A model generated the notes under the pieces. The model worked only from the letters and a program-made list of their open reading frames with translations, was not told the origin of the DNA and did not search any database. 64,000 nt of DNA. Origin: Sphingomonas lenta (GTDB taxonomy: Bacteria > Pseudomonadota > Alphaproteobacteria > Sphingomonadales > Sphingomonadaceae). Of this stretch, positions 54,147 through 63,980 are shown in pieces. Where the stretch lies: assembly GCF_002288825.1 (NCBI RefSeq), contig NZ_NSLI01000001.1:434001-498000 (forward strand), read 5' to 3'. Within the stretch, counting starts at the first letter, position 1. Every line of letters begins with the position of its first letter. The translations under genes were made by a program, and so were the position numbers.

Positions 54147-55523
54147 CTAATCGTCCTTCGTCTCGGTGATGCCCAGCAGCTTGAGCTTCCGGTGCAGCGC
54201 GGAGCGTTCCATGCCGATGAAGCTGGCCGTGCGCGAGATGTTGCCGGAAAAGCGGCGGATCTGGACGCGCAGATATTCGCGCTCGAACGATTCGCGCGCC
54301 TCGCGGAGCGGCGCGCCCATCATAGAACCCGAGCCGGCGCCCGCCAGCTCCGCCTGATCGCCCAGCACCTCGGCCGGCAGCAGGTCGAGGTCGATTCGAC
54401 CGATGCGGTCGCCGGGCGTGAGGATGACGGTGCGTTCGACGACGTTGCGGAGCTGGCGGACATTGCCGGGCCAGTCGTAGCTCTGCAGCGCGACCATGGC
54501 ATCCGGCGCGATCTCCGGCGTGGGGACGCGGCGTTCGGAGGCGTAGTGGGCGAGGAAGTGCTGCACGAGCGCGGGGATGTCCTCGCGGCGCTCGGTCAGC
54601 GCGGGGATGACGACGGGGACGACGTTGAGGCGGTAATAGAGATCCTCGCGGAAGCGGCCCTCCGCGATCTCCTGCGTCAGGTCGCGCGCCGTGGCGGACA
54701 CGACGCGGACGTCGACTTTGACCACGCGCGTGCCGCCGACGCGGGTGAAGCTCTGGTCGGTGAGGACGCGCAGGATGCGCGCCTGAGTCGCCACTGGCAT
54801 GTCGGCGACCTCGTCCAGGAACAACGTACCCCCGTGCGCCTGTTCGAGCAGGCCGGGGCGGACGAGATCGCCCCCCTCTTCCACGCCGAACAGCTCCTCC
54901 TCGACGCGTTCGGGCGTCATCCGGGCGGCGGAGACGATGACGAAGGGCGCGGCGGCGCGCTGGCTCCAGCCGTGCAACAGGCGGGCGGCGACCTCCTTGC
55001 CTACGCCGGCGGGCCCCATGATGAGCACGCGGCTGCCCGTGCCCGCGACACGCTTCAGCGTCGCGCGGACGGTGTTGATCGCTGCCGAGCTGCCCGTCAG
55101 GTCGGTCTCGCGGCCGGCGGAGGCGCGCAAGGACGCGACCTCGCGCTTCAGCCGCTCGGTCTCGGTCGCGCGCGCGACGAGGAGCAGCAGGCGCTCGGCC
55201 TCGAACGGCTTCTCGATGAAGTCGGCGGCGCCCTTGCGGATCGCCGCGACGGCGGTGTCGAGGCTGCCATGGCCGGAGATGACGAGCACGGGAATGGACG
55301 GGTCGCGACGCTTGATCTCGTCGAGCAGTTCGAGGCCGTCGAGCCGCGAGCCCTGTAGCCACACGTCGAGCAGCACTAGCGACGGGCGGCGCGCGGCGAT
55401 GGCGTCGAGCGCGGCGTCGCTGTCGGCGGCGGCGCGCGTCTGATAGCCCTCGTCCTCCAGCACGCCGGCGACCAGTTCGCGGATGTCGAGTTCGTCGTCG
55501 ACGACGAGGATGTCGAGCGCCAT
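54147..55523 (-). CDS. ntrX: Nitrogen/redox response regulator NtrX
   Basis: 458-aa response regulator. The receiver domain has the phospho-acceptor Asp53 in LVLLDVWLQ. The AAA+ domain has an altered Walker A GPAGVGK (170-176) and Walker B GGTLFLDEVAD, and a Fis-type helix-turn-helix (RRFSGNISRTASFIGMERSALHRKL) closes the protein. The GAFTGA loop that contacts sigma-54 is absent (residues about 212-224 read FGVEEGGDLVRPG), as reported for other alphaproteobacterial NtrX proteins, so it may not act through sigma-54. It lies 7 nt after ntrY. Confidence 0.94.
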   Translation of the reverse strand: MALDILVVDDELDIRELVAGVLEDEGYQTRAAADSDAALDAIAARRPSLVLLDVWLQGSRLDGLELLDEIKRRDPSIPVLVISGHGSLDTAVAAIRKGAADFIEKPFEAERLLLLVARATETERLKREVASLRASAGRETDLTGSSAAINTVRATLKRVAGTGSRVLIMGPAGVGKEVAARLLHGWSQRAAAPFVIVSAARMTPERVEEELFGVEEGGDLVRPGLLEQAHGGTLFLDEVADMPVATQARILRVLTDQSFTRVGGTRVVKVDVRVVSATARDLTQEIAEGRFREDLYYRLNVVPVVIPALTERREDIPALVQHFLAHYASERRVPTPEIAPDAMVALQSYDWPGNVRQLRNVVERTVILTPGDRIGRIDLDLLPAEVLGDQAELAGAGSGSMMGAPLREARESFEREYLRVQIRRFSGNISRTASFIGMERSALHRKLKLLGITETKDD

Positions 55524-55530
55524 TCTAGTC

Positions 55531-57762
55531 TCAGGTCCGTTCGGTTTCGATTGGTCGTTCGTCGTCCGCCTGCTCGGCGGGTCGGTCGACGGCGTGCTGG
55601 TCGAGCGCGGCGAGCGCCGTCGCGTCGAAGGTCATGGTGACGACGGTCCCCCCTTCCTCCCGGTCGGCGAAGCCGATCGCCCCCAGATGCTCCTCGACAA
55701 TCTTCTTGACGATGGCGAGGCCCAGTCCCGTGCCGCGCGCGCGGGTCGTCATGTACGGCTCGACGATGCGCTCGCGGTCGGCGGGTAGGCCCACGCCCGT
55801 GTCGGCGACCTCTATCGAGACGCGACTGTCCGCGTGCCGCACCTGCATCGTGATCGCGCCGACACCCTCGCCTTTCGCTTCGATGGCTTCGGCGGCGTTC
55901 TTCACGATGTTCGTAAGCGCCTGGCCGATCTGGCGACGATCGCAGACGAGCCGGAGCTGCGGGTCGTCGCAGCCGAGCTGAAAGCGGATGTCCGGGTGCG
56001 CGACCTCGTGGAGGAACAGCGCGTCGCGCGCGACCTCGCAGATCGCCTCGTCGCGGAACACGGGCTTGGGCATACGCGCGAAGGCGGAGAACTCGTCCAC
56101 CATGCGGCGAAGGTCGCCGACCTGGCGGACGATCGTGTCGGTCAAGCGGCCGAACGTCTCGTCGCCCTCCCCCACTTTGGCGCCGTAGCGGCGTTGCAGG
56201 CGCTCGGCGGCGAGCTGGATGGGGGTGAGCGGGTTCTTGATCTCGTGCGCGATGCGGCGCGCGACGTCGGACCAGGCGGCGCGGCGCTGGTCGGCGAGCT
56301 CGCGCGTGATGTCGTCGAACGTCAGGATCGGGCCGGCGGGCGCACGGGCGATGCGCACCGCCAGCGTGCGCGCATCGAGGCCGTGGCCGATCTGGACGAC
56401 GCCCTCGCGCTGCCCGCTCTCGACCAGCGCGTCCAGCTCGGGCGAGACCTGGGCCAACGGCTTGCCGGGCGGATCCTCGACGCCGAGCAGCGCCGCAGCC
56501 GAGCGGTTGGCGATCTGAACCAAGCGGCCGGGCGACGTCGCGATCACGCCCGCCGAAACGCCCGCCATCACTGCCTCGATCAGCGCGCGGCGGTTCTCGA
56601 GCTGGAGGTTGGCGGAGACGAGCGCGGCGTTCTGCTGCTCGAGCTGCCCCGTCATCTGATTGAACACGCGCGCGAGCGTACCGACCTCATCGCGGCTCTT
56701 CGGGTCGGAAACGCGGGCGCTGAGATCGCCGCCGGCGACGCGGCGGGCGGCGCCGACGAGCTCGCCGACCGGCGCGACGAGGCGATCGGCGACCTTAAGC
56801 GCGATCCAGACGGCGATGCCGACGATTAGCAGCGAGATGAGGAGGAGCGCGGCGTTGAATTGAAGCTGCAGGCTGCGCGCGCGGGCGAGCAGCGAGCGAT
56901 AATCGGCGACGACGGCCTCGGCGCGCGCGTTCTGCTCCGTCATCACCTTGGTGTCGCCCACGCGCGCGGCGTAGAGGAACAGGTCGGCCGCGCCGGGGAC
57001 GGTGGTGATCGTCTGGATGCGGTCGCCGGTGACGAGAACTACGCTCCCCTCGCCAGCGCGGAGACGGCGGACAGCGTCGGGCGTGATCCGACCGGCCAGT
57101 TCAACCTCGTAGGGATTCACGACCGCCAGCGTCCGCACTTCGCCGCTCGCGGGCACGTTGAGGAGCGCGGCTTCGGATAGGCTGCGGTAATAGACCTGCT
57201 GGACGAAGAAGGTCGGGAAGTTCGGGCTGTCGATTGGCTCGGCGCGCAGCTGCATGCTCATGTCGTCGGCCATGGTCAGCGTGGCTTCGCGCCAGCGCTG
57301 GAGCTGCTGCTGGTAGGAAGTCCGCGCCAGGTCGGTCGCGTTCTCCAGCATCCCACGCGCCCGGTCGGAGTACCAGAACTGGACGCCGTACTGGAAAAGG
57401 AGCGAGGCGACGATCGTGACGAGCAGCATCGGCACCGCCGCCATCGTGGAGAACAGCGCGACGAGGCGGACGTGGAGACGGCCGGTGCCGCCCACCGGCG
57501 ACGCGGCGGCCCGGCGGCGCGCGATGCGCCGGCCGAGCAGCATCATGAGGAGCACGCCCGGCACGAGGTTGGCGACGAGCAGGCTCGCCACGAGCAGCGG
57601 CGTCAGCAGTCGTTGGGGCGCCGCCGATGCGGACACGACCGAGTAGCTGACCGCGGCGACGATGATGACCGCGGCGAGCACCGCGAACTCGATCGCGGGC
57701 GTTACGCTGAAGCGCCAGGGCGGGTCTTCTTGATCGATGGCGGGCACCGCGGCGGCGTTCAT
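55531..57762 (-). CDS. ntrY: Sensor histidine kinase NtrY
   Basis: 743-aa membrane kinase, partner of NtrX. It has N-terminal hydrophobic segments, a periplasmic loop, a further membrane segment, a HAMP region (DRLVAPVGELVGAARRVAGGDLSARV), a PAS domain, the H box [22 protein letters not shown], and the ATPase domain with N box NIVKNAAEAIEAKG and G boxes DTGVGLP and GTGLGLAIVKKI. ATG at 57762 has a G-rich Shine-Dalgarno. It lies between ntrC and ntrX as expected. Confidence 0.94.
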   Translation of the reverse strand: MNAAAVPAIDQEDPPWRFSVTPAIEFAVLAAVIIVAAVSYSVVSASAAPQRLLTPLLVASLLVANLVPGVLLMMLLGRRIARRRAAASPVGGTGRLHVRLVALFSTMAAVPMLLVTIVASLLFQYGVQFWYSDRARGMLENATDLARTSYQQQLQRWREATLTMADDMSMQLRAEPIDSPNFPTFFVQQVYYRSLSEAALLNVPASGEVRTLAVVNPYEVELAGRITPDAVRRLRAGEGSVVLVTGDRIQTITTVPGAADLFLYAARVGDTKVMTEQNARAEAVVADYRSLLARARSLQLQFNAALLLISLLIVGIAVWIALKVADRLVAPVGELVGAARRVAGGDLSARVSDPKSRDEVGTLARVFNQMTGQLEQQNAALVSANLQLENRRALIEAVMAGVSAGVIATSPGRLVQIANRSAAALLGVEDPPGKPLAQVSPELDALVESGQREGVVQIGHGLDARTLAVRIARAPAGPILTFDDITRELADQRRAAWSDVARRIAHEIKNPLTPIQLAAERLQRRYGAKVGEGDETFGRLTDTIVRQVGDLRRMVDEFSAFARMPKPVFRDEAICEVARDALFLHEVAHPDIRFQLGCDDPQLRLVCDRRQIGQALTNIVKNAAEAIEAKGEGVGAITMQVRHADSRVSIEVADTGVGLPADRERIVEPYMTTRARGTGLGLAIVKKIVEEHLGAIGFADREEGGTVVTMTFDATALAALDQHAVDRPAEQADDERPIETERT

Positions 57763-57816
57763 CCCCCCCGCCCTACAGGGTCCTGTGTTGCCGGGAAACC
57801 ACAATGTGCGAAGAAG

Positions 57817-59241
57817 CTAACGCAGGTCGGTACGGCGTTCCGGATCCAGGCCGAGCGAGTCCAGACGCTTGCGCAGCGTGTTGCGATTGAGGCCGAGAGC
57901 GCGGGCGGCGCGGAGCTGATTGCCGCCATGGCGCCGTAGCATCGCCTCGATCAGCGGGCGCTCCACCTCGGCGAGCACGCGGTCGTAGAGCGTGCCGTCA
58001 TCGAGCGCGTCGGGGCGCTCGCGAGCGATGCGCTCGAGTAGGTCTCGCACGGCCTGCGCCAGGTCGGTTCCGCCGGTCGGGAGCTCAGCGGGCGCGCCAA
58101 GCATTGCGCGGACGGCGGGAGCGTCGATCACCTCGTCGCGCGCGAGCACGGCCAGGCGGCGCATTAGGTTCTCCAGCTCGCGGACGTTGCCGGGCCAGTC
58201 ATGCGCCTCCAGCACGTCGAGTGCGCCGGCGTCGAGCGCGCGGCGGGGCAACCCTTGCGCCGCGGCCTGGTCGAGGAAGTGACGGGCGAGCAGGCCGACA
58301 TCGCTCCCCCGCTCACGCAACGGCGGCAGGGCGACGGGAACGACGTTCAGGCGATAGAACAGGTCCTCGCGGAAGCGCCCGATCGCGACCGCGTCCGAGA
58401 GGTCGCGGTTCGTGGCAGCGACGATGCGCACGTCGGCGCGGAGCGGGCGCGCGCCGCCGACCGTGCTGAACTCGCCCGATTGCAACACGCGGAGCAGGCG
58501 AGTCTGCGCGTCGAGCGGCATGTCGCCAATCTCGTCGAGGAACAACGTGCCGCCCGCCGCCTGCTCGAAGCGGCCTGCCTGGCGCGCCGCGGCGCCGGTG
58601 AACGCGCCGCGCTCGTGACCGAACAGCTCCGCCTCGATCAGGTCGCGCGGAATTGCGGCCATGTTGATCGCGACGAACGGGCCGGCGCGGCGAGGGCCCA
58701 GGTCGTGGATGGCGCGCGCGACGAGCTCCTTGCCGGTGCCGGACTCGCCGGAGACGAGCACGGTCAGGTCGGTCGCGACGACGCGGGCGATGACGCGGTA
58801 CACCTCCTGCATCGCTGGCGACCGGCCGAGCAGTGGAAGCGCACGGTCCTCCTCCCCCACCCCCGTCAGCGGCTCGGCCCCACCACGGGCGAGCGCGCCA
58901 TTCACGGCGCGGGCGAGCGCGTCGAGGTCGAACGGCTTGGGCAAGTACTCGTACGCCCCGGCCTCCGCCGCACGGACAGCGGTCGACAGCGTGTTCTGGG
59001 CGGAGAGGACGATGACGGGGAGCGCCGGATGGCGATGCGATACGCGGGCGAGATGATCCAGCCCGTCGCCGTCGGGTAGCATCACATCCGTCACGAGCAC
59101 GTCGGGCGCTCCTGCCGCGAGCGCGGCCTCGGCCTCCGCGAGCGAGGCGGCGAGCGCGACCTGATGGCCTGAGCGGCGGAGCGCTTCCGCGACGACTGTG
59201 CGGATCGCGGCATCGTCGTCGATAACGAGGACGCGGCTCAC
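57817..59241 (-). CDS. ntrC: Nitrogen regulation response regulator NtrC
   Basis: 474-aa sigma-54 activator. The receiver has the phospho-acceptor Asp52 in LVTDVMLPDGDG and Lys in PKPFD. The AAA+ domain carries Walker A GESGTGKE (165-172), an intact GAFTGA (212-217) and Walker B GTLFLDE (231-237). The C-terminal Fis domain ends RAARALGLNRNTLRKRLDSLGLD. It overlaps ntrB by 4 nt. It is a plausible activator for the -24/-12 promoter at 17197. Confidence 0.95.
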   Translation of the reverse strand: MSRVLVIDDDAAIRTVVAEALRRSGHQVALAASLAEAEAALAAGAPDVLVTDVMLPDGDGLDHLARVSHRHPALPVIVLSAQNTLSTAVRAAEAGAYEYLPKPFDLDALARAVNGALARGGAEPLTGVGEEDRALPLLGRSPAMQEVYRVIARVVATDLTVLVSGESGTGKELVARAIHDLGPRRAGPFVAINMAAIPRDLIEAELFGHERGAFTGAAARQAGRFEQAAGGTLFLDEIGDMPLDAQTRLLRVLQSGEFSTVGGARPLRADVRIVAATNRDLSDAVAIGRFREDLFYRLNVVPVALPPLRERGSDVGLLARHFLDQAAAQGLPRRALDAGALDVLEAHDWPGNVRELENLMRRLAVLARDEVIDAPAVRAMLGAPAELPTGGTDLAQAVRDLLERIARERPDALDDGTLYDRVLAEVERPLIEAMLRRHGGNQLRAARALGLNRNTLRKRLDSLGLDPERRTDLR

Positions 59242-60305
59242 GCGGCGGCCCTGGGCAGCAGGAGACGCAGGACGGTCCGGTCCGCCTCGCGTGCGTACTG
59301 GACGAGGCCGCCCATGTCGCGGACGAGCTTGTCGACCAGCGCCAGGCCCAGCCCGGTGCCCTCGCGGCGGCCGGAGACGAACGGCTCGAACAGCTGGCCG
59401 GCGATGTCGTTCGGCGCGCCGGGGCCGTTGTCGACGACGCAGACCTCGATGGGGAGCGCGACACGCTCGCCGTCCTGGCGCATGCGCGCCATGCCGTGAC
59501 GGTAGGCGGTGGTGATCGTGATGCGCGGTTCCGGCGAGCTCGCAACCGCTTCGGCCGCGTTCTTGAGGAGGTTCAGCAGCACCTGCGTGAACGCGTCGCG
59601 GTTGATCTGCGCTGGCGGAAGCGACGGGTCGTAGCGGCTCTCGATTACCACATCCGATGCGAAGCCGGCGAGCGCGACCTGGCGGGCGTGGGCGAGCAGC
59701 GGGTAGATGTTCTCCGGCCCGAGCGGCAGCGGGCGCGTGTCGGTAAAGCCCTGCATCCGGTCGATCAGCGCGGCGATGCGGTCGACCTCCGACACGATCA
59801 GGCCTGTCAGTTCGCCGGGGCCGAGCAGCTGCGCCGCGCCGCGAATGCCGGACAGCGGGTTCTTGATCTCGTGGGCGAGCATCGCCGCCGCGCCGATCGC
59901 GGCGCGCCCCGCTCCGGGCGCAGAGGGCGACAGGCGCGGCGTCGTGCTATGGAGCGTGATCGCACGCCAGCCGGGGTGGTCGGAGACGTGCGACTCGGTG
60001 AAGTCGACGCGCAACACGCCGCCACGCGTCTCCACCTCCGCATCGTATATCGCGAGGTCCTGTCCGTCGGCGGCCGCCCGTTCGCGCGGGGAGCGGAGCA
60101 GGTCTGCGACGGGACGGCCGATCATCAACCGCTCGGACAGATTCAGCAGCTGTTCGGCCAGCGCGTTGGCCTGCGCGACGCGATCCTCGGGGTCGACCAG
60201 CAGGACGGCGACGGGCAGCGCAAAAAACAGCTCGGGCCAGCCGGGCCGGCCCGCGTTCCGGTTAGCGTTCTTGTTAAGCGGCTTCGCGCTGGCGGTAGGG
60301 AGCAT
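59238..60305 (-). CDS. ntrB: Nitrogen regulation sensor histidine kinase NtrB
   Basis: 355-aa cytoplasmic kinase without membrane segments. It has an N-terminal PAS domain ([21 protein letters not shown]), the H box [21 protein letters not shown] box [16 protein letters not shown] and G boxes DNGPGAP and [12 protein letters not shown]. It phosphorylates NtrC under nitrogen limitation, normally controlled by PII proteins, none of which are in the window. The start overlaps dusB by 32 nt, so it is probably translated from the dusB transcript. Confidence 0.94.
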   Translation of the reverse strand: MLPTASAKPLNKNANRNAGRPGWPELFFALPVAVLLVDPEDRVAQANALAEQLLNLSERLMIGRPVADLLRSPRERAAADGQDLAIYDAEVETRGGVLRVDFTESHVSDHPGWRAITLHSTTPRLSPSAPGAGRAAIGAAAMLAHEIKNPLSGIRGAAQLLGPGELTGLIVSEVDRIAALIDRMQGFTDTRPLPLGPENIYPLLAHARQVALAGFASDVVIESRYDPSLPPAQINRDAFTQVLLNLLKNAAEAVASSPEPRITITTAYRHGMARMRQDGERVALPIEVCVVDNGPGAPNDIAGQLFEPFVSGRREGTGLGLALVDKLVRDMGGLVQYAREADRTVLRLLLPRAAA

Positions 60306-61272
60306 AGAAGTCGGCGAGCAACGCCTGCACCACCTTGGGGTCGGGCTCCTGATTGACGCGGTTGCGGAACTCGGCCGAGCCGTGCAGTCCGCGCGTGTAC
60401 CAGCCGATGTGCTTGCGCGCCATGTTGACGCCGGTCTCGATGCCGTAATGATCGAGCATCGCGTCGTAATGTTCGGAAATCACCCGATATTGCTCGTCAA
60501 GCGACGGGTCGGGCACGCGCCGTCCGGTGCCGAGCGCCGCCATGACCTGGCCCAGCAGCCACGGCCTTCCATAAGCCCCGCGTCCGATCATCACCCCGTC
60601 CGCGCCCGACTGCTCCAGCGCCGCCTCCGCGTCCTCGACCGAGCAGATGTCGCCGTTGACGATGACAGGCAGCGAAACCGCCTCCTTAACCCGGCGAACG
60701 AAAGCCCAGTCAGCCGAACCCTTGTACATCTGGTTGCGGGTGCGGCCATGAACGGTGATCATCTTCGCGCCGAGATCCTCGGCGATGCGGGCGAGCTCGG
60801 GGGCGTTGAGGCTGTCGTGGCACCAGCCCATGCGCATCTTGACCGTCACGGGGACGGATACCGCGTTGACGGTGGCCTCAATCAGCGAGGCCGCGAGCTT
60901 CAGGTCGCGCATCAGCGCCGAGCCCGCATGCCCATTGACGATCTTCTTGACCGGGCAGCCCATGTTGATGTCGATGATCGCCGCGCCGCGGTCCTCGTTG
61001 AGCTTGGCGGCCTCCGCCATCTCGTGCGGGCAGCAGCCGGCGAGCTGCATTGAGACGGGCTCCTCGACCGGGTCCCACGCCGCCTTCTGCAGCGACTGGC
61101 GCGTCTCTCGGATCATCGCCTGGCTGGCGATCATCTCCGTCACGTTGAGGCCCGAGCCGTAGCGCCGCACCAAAGTGCGGAACGGCCGGTCGGTCACGCC
61201 CGTCATGGGCGCGAGCACGACGGGCGCGTCGATCCGGACGGGGCCGATCTGGAGAGGCTCGAGCGTGCGCAT
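60274..61272 (-). CDS. dusB: tRNA-dihydrouridine synthase DusB (NifR3)
   Basis: 332-aa flavin-dependent enzyme that reduces uridines in tRNA. It has an FMN-binding TIM barrel beginning [15 protein letters not shown], the catalytic Cys in [34 protein letters not shown], and [16 protein letters not shown]. First gene of the dusB-ntrBC operon, an arrangement typical of alphaproteobacteria. It is divergent from ispDF with an 80-nt shared upstream region. Confidence 0.96.
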   Translation of the reverse strand: MRTLEPLQIGPVRIDAPVVLAPMTGVTDRPFRTLVRRYGSGLNVTEMIASQAMIRETRQSLQKAAWDPVEEPVSMQLAGCCPHEMAEAAKLNEDRGAAIIDINMGCPVKKIVNGHAGSALMRDLKLAASLIEATVNAVSVPVTVKMRMGWCHDSLNAPELARIAEDLGAKMITVHGRTRNQMYKGSADWAFVRRVKEAVSLPVIVNGDICSVEDAEAALEQSGADGVMIGRGAYGRPWLLGQVMAALGTGRRVPDPSLDEQYRVISEHYDAMLDHYGIETGVNMARKHIGWYTRGLHGSAEFRNRVNQEPDPKVVQALLADFYAPYRQREAA

Positions 61273-61352
61273 GGTGGGTGCCTGAAAAACGGGCAGGTAG
61301 TCCCCCCGATGCTCGCTGGCAAGCGGTGCGGCCCTCGGCTAGGCGCGCGGGT

Positions 61353-62507
61353 ATGAGCGAGGAGCATGTGGTCGCGATCATCGTCGCGGGCGGCAGCGGG
61401 GTGCGAGCCGGGGGCGGCGCGCCGAAACAGTATCGAAAGGTCGGCGGGCGCGCGCTCGTGGCGCACGCGCACGCGGCCTTCGCCGCACATCCGGCGGTGC
61501 ATGACGTCATGGTGGTGGTCGCACCGGGTACGGAGCAGCTGGCGCGCGATGCGATCGGCGGGAAAATGAAGCTGGTCACCGGCGGCTCGAGCCGGCGCGA
61601 GTCGGTCGCGCACGGGCTCGCGGCCGCGGCGGCGACACGGGCGACGCGCGTGCTGATCCACGACGCGGCGCGGCCGTTTTCGCCGGCGACGGTGATCTCG
61701 GCGGTGGTGGACGCGCTCCACACGTACGAGGGCGCCCTCCCTGCCCTGCCCGTCGCCGACACGCTCGCGCACGGGGGCGCGGTGCTGGGCGAGGTCGTGC
61801 CACGCGACGGGCTCGTCCGCGTGCAAACGCCGCAGGGCTTCCGGCTCGACGCGATCCTGCGGGCGCACGCCGAGTGGCCGGTGGGCGAGGAGGCGACCGA
61901 CGACGCGCAGATGGTACGGCGGCTTGGCGTTGAGGTGGCGGTGGTGCAGGGCGATCCGATGCTCGAGAAGGTGACCCAACCGTCCGACTTCGCGCTCGCC
62001 GAGGCGCGCGCCGGAATGCAGTGGCAGTACCGCATGGCGACCGGCTTCGACGTCCACCGGCTGGAGGTCGGGGAGGAGCTGTGGCTGGGCGGCGTGCTGA
62101 TCCCGCATGATCGCGGACTGTCCGGCCACAGCGACGCCGACGTAGCGCTGCACGCGCTAACCGACGCGCTGCTCGGCACGATCGGCGCGGGCGATATCGG
62201 GACGCATTTCCCGCCCAGCGACCCGCAATGGCGCGGCGCGGAGTCGGGGCAGTTCCTGCGGCACGCGGTCGAGCTGATCCGGGCGCGCGGCGGCGAGGTG
62301 GTGTTCGCCGACCTGACGATCATCTGCGAAGCGCCCAAAGTCGGCCCGTACCGCGGTGCCATGACGGCGCGCATCGCGCAGATGCTAGATGTGCCGGCGG
62401 ATCGGGTGAGCGTGAAGGCGACGACGACCGAGAAGCTGGGCTTCACGGGCCGTGGCGAGGGTATAGCTGCGCAGGCGGCTGCAACGGTTCGGGTGCCTGA
62501 ACTGTGA
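61353..62507 (+). CDS. ispDF: Bifunctional IspD/IspF (MEP cytidylyltransferase / cyclodiphosphate synthase)
   Basis: 384-aa fusion of two MEP-pathway enzymes. Residues 1 to about 225 are IspD, with AIIVAGGSGVRAGGGAPKQYRKV, IHDAARPF and TQPSDFALAEA. The remainder is IspF, with TGFDVHRLEVGEELWLGG, GLSGHSDADVALHALTDAL, and the C-terminal KATTTEKLGFTGRGEGIAAQA. IspE, which works between them, is encoded separately at 16317. The ATG at 61353 is chosen; the upstream in-frame extension is Arg/Pro-rich and not family-like. Confidence 0.96.
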   Translation: MSEEHVVAIIVAGGSGVRAGGGAPKQYRKVGGRALVAHAHAAFAAHPAVHDVMVVVAPGTEQLARDAIGGKMKLVTGGSSRRESVAHGLAAAAATRATRVLIHDAARPFSPATVISAVVDALHTYEGALPALPVADTLAHGGAVLGEVVPRDGLVRVQTPQGFRLDAILRAHAEWPVGEEATDDAQMVRRLGVEVAVVQGDPMLEKVTQPSDFALAEARAGMQWQYRMATGFDVHRLEVGEELWLGGVLIPHDRGLSGHSDADVALHALTDALLGTIGAGDIGTHFPPSDPQWRGAESGQFLRHAVELIRARGGEVVFADLTIICEAPKVGPYRGAMTARIAQMLDVPADRVSVKATTTEKLGFTGRGEGIAAQAAATVRVPEL

Positions 62508-63031
62508 GGCTGGCCGGCTTGGCGGCATTGGCCGTCCTCCTCGCCTCCCCCGCCCAGGCGCAACGCCAAGCTTGCGTGACCACGCCTGAGGCCGAGGCGC
62601 TGGCGCTTGTGGCCATGCCGACGATCATCCGCGAGACGGGCCGGGTCTGCGCGACGCGTCTGCCGGCGACGAGCCTCGTCCGGCGGAGTGCGGGGCCGTT
62701 CATCGCCAAGTACGACGCCGCCGCCGACCAAGCCTGGCCTCAGGCGAAGGCGGCGGTGGGCAAGCTCGCGCTGGGACTGGCCGACGGGCTGCTCGACAGC
62801 GACTTCGCGCGGCCGGTGCTGGTGTCGCTGATCGCCCCCCAGCTGGTGGGGCGCATCCAGCAGAGCGACTGCGGCACGATCGACCGGCTCGTCACCCAGC
62901 TGGAGCCGCTGCCGCCGCGCAACACCGCCTCTGTGATCGTGACGTCACTCTCCTATCTCAAGGCGCAGCGGGCCAAGGGCCAGCGGGTCGACGTGCCCGA
63001 CCTGCCGCTCTGCCCGGCGGAGGCGCGGTGA
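62504..63031 (+). CDS. Exported hypothetical protein
   Basis: 175 aa from a GTG overlapping the ispDF stop (GTGA). A signal peptide (RLAGLAALAVLLASPAQA) is followed by a mature domain of about 155 residues with four Cys (RQACVTT, GRVCATR, SDCGTID, PLCPAEA), suggesting two disulfides in the periplasm. It is mostly alpha-helical by pattern. I do not recognise the family. Its tight coupling to ispDF upstream and the CinA-type gene downstream suggests one transcript, with no obvious shared function. Confidence 0.75.
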   Translation: MRLAGLAALAVLLASPAQAQRQACVTTPEAEALALVAMPTIIRETGRVCATRLPATSLVRRSAGPFIAKYDAAADQAWPQAKAAVGKLALGLADGLLDSDFARPVLVSLIAPQLVGRIQQSDCGTIDRLVTQLEPLPPRNTASVIVTSLSYLKAQRAKGQRVDVPDLPLCPAEAR

Positions 63032-63561
63032 TGGCAGACGCGAGGGACAGCATCCTGCCGGCCGAGCTGGTTGAGCTCGCGCGGCGCGTAGTCGAGGAGA
63101 ACCGGGCGGCGGGTCGGCGCTTGGCGCTGGCGGAGAGTTGCACGGGCGGGCTCGTCGCGGCGGCGCTGACCGAGATCGCCGGGTCGAGCGACGTGGTCGA
63201 GGCAGGCTATGTCACCTACTCGAACGAGGCGAAGGTGGCGGCGTTGGACGTGAGCGGCGACCTGATCGACACGTTCGGCGCGGTGTCGATCGCGGTCGCC
63301 TGGAACATGGCGCAGGGCGCGCTGGCGAAGAGCGGGGCCGACGTGGCGGTTTCAGTCACGGGCGTCGCGGGACCGGGCGGCGGGTCGGCGAAGAAACCGG
63401 TCGGCACCGTCGTCTTCGCGCGCGCGCTGAAGGGGCAGGATCCGGCCGACGTACACGCGCTGAAACGCGAGTTCGGCGATCTGGGCCGCGGCGGCGTACG
63501 TCTTCAGGCGGCGCTGTGCGCGCTGGAGCTGCTGCTGCCACCGGCGTCGGACGCGCCATAA
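63028..63561 (+). CDS. CinA C-terminal-domain amidohydrolase (PncC-like)
   Basis: 177-aa stand-alone CinA C-terminal domain, which deamidates nicotinamide mononucleotide in pyridine nucleotide salvage. Motifs: LALAESCTGGLVAAALTEIAGSS with the catalytic Ser, GYVTYSNEAKVAALDV, and SVTGVAGPGGGSAKKPVGTV. GTG at 63028 and ATG at 63031 are adjacent possible starts. It overlaps the previous gene by 4 nt, and its last 58 nt overlap a convergent gene. Confidence 0.92.
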   Translation: MMADARDSILPAELVELARRVVEENRAAGRRLALAESCTGGLVAAALTEIAGSSDVVEAGYVTYSNEAKVAALDVSGDLIDTFGAVSIAVAWNMAQGALAKSGADVAVSVTGVAGPGGGSAKKPVGTVVFARALKGQDPADVHALKREFGDLGRGGVRLQAALCALELLLPPASDAP

Positions 63562-63980
63562 AGCTCGGCCGCGCGCGCCTCGAACGCGCCGATCATGCGG
63601 CGGAGCGCGCCGTCGAAGACGCTGCCCGCCAGCTTCTCGAACACGCGGTTGCGGAAGGCGAAGTCGACGGAAAAGTCGACCGCGCAGCCCCGCGAGTCTG
63701 GGCGGAAGCGCCACTCGTTGGTGAGGTGCTTGAGCGGGCCCTCGACATAGTCGACGCGGATGTGGTCCGGGCGGCGCTTCTTCACACGGGACGTGAAAGT
63801 CTCGCGCAAGCCCTTGAAACCGACGATCATGTCGGCGAGCGTTTCCGTCTCGCCGTCCTGGCGCACGCGTAACGCCACGACCCAGGGGAGGAAGTCGGGG
63901 TAGCGCCGGACGTCGGCGACGAGGTCGAACATCTGTTCGGGGGTGTAGGGGAGGACGCGGGTCTCGCGATGCGCGGGCAC
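63504..63980 (-). CDS. RatA/Coq10-family START-domain protein
   Basis: 158-aa polyketide cyclase/START-like protein. It begins RETRVLPYTPEQMFDLVADVRRYPDFLPWV and contains the Coq10/RatA pattern VKKRRPDHIRVDYVEGPLKHLTNEWRF. Members bind ubiquinone and support its transfer in the membrane; in E. coli RatA was described as acting on ribosome assembly. The C-terminal 15 residues are Ser/Gly/Ala-rich and overlap the 3' end of the CinA gene on the other strand. GTG start at 63980 with GGGAGGG upstream. No antitoxin partner is adjacent. Confidence 0.88.
   Translation of the reverse strand: MPAHRETRVLPYTPEQMFDLVADVRRYPDFLPWVVALRVRQDGETETLADMIVGFKGLRETFTSRVKKRRPDHIRVDYVEGPLKHLTNEWRFRPDSRGCAVDFSVDFAFRNRVFEKLAGSVFDGALRRMIGAFEARAAELYGASDAGGSSSSSAHSAA

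Noticed and set aside
53547..55358. A 603-codon plus-strand frame across hfq and ntrX
   Set aside because: Antisense shadow of two well-recognised minus-strand genes.
63504..63980. A RatA-type toxin as part of a toxin-antitoxin pair
   Set aside because: No antitoxin gene is adjacent and the family is better described as Coq10/START ubiquinone-binding; kept as a family call only.
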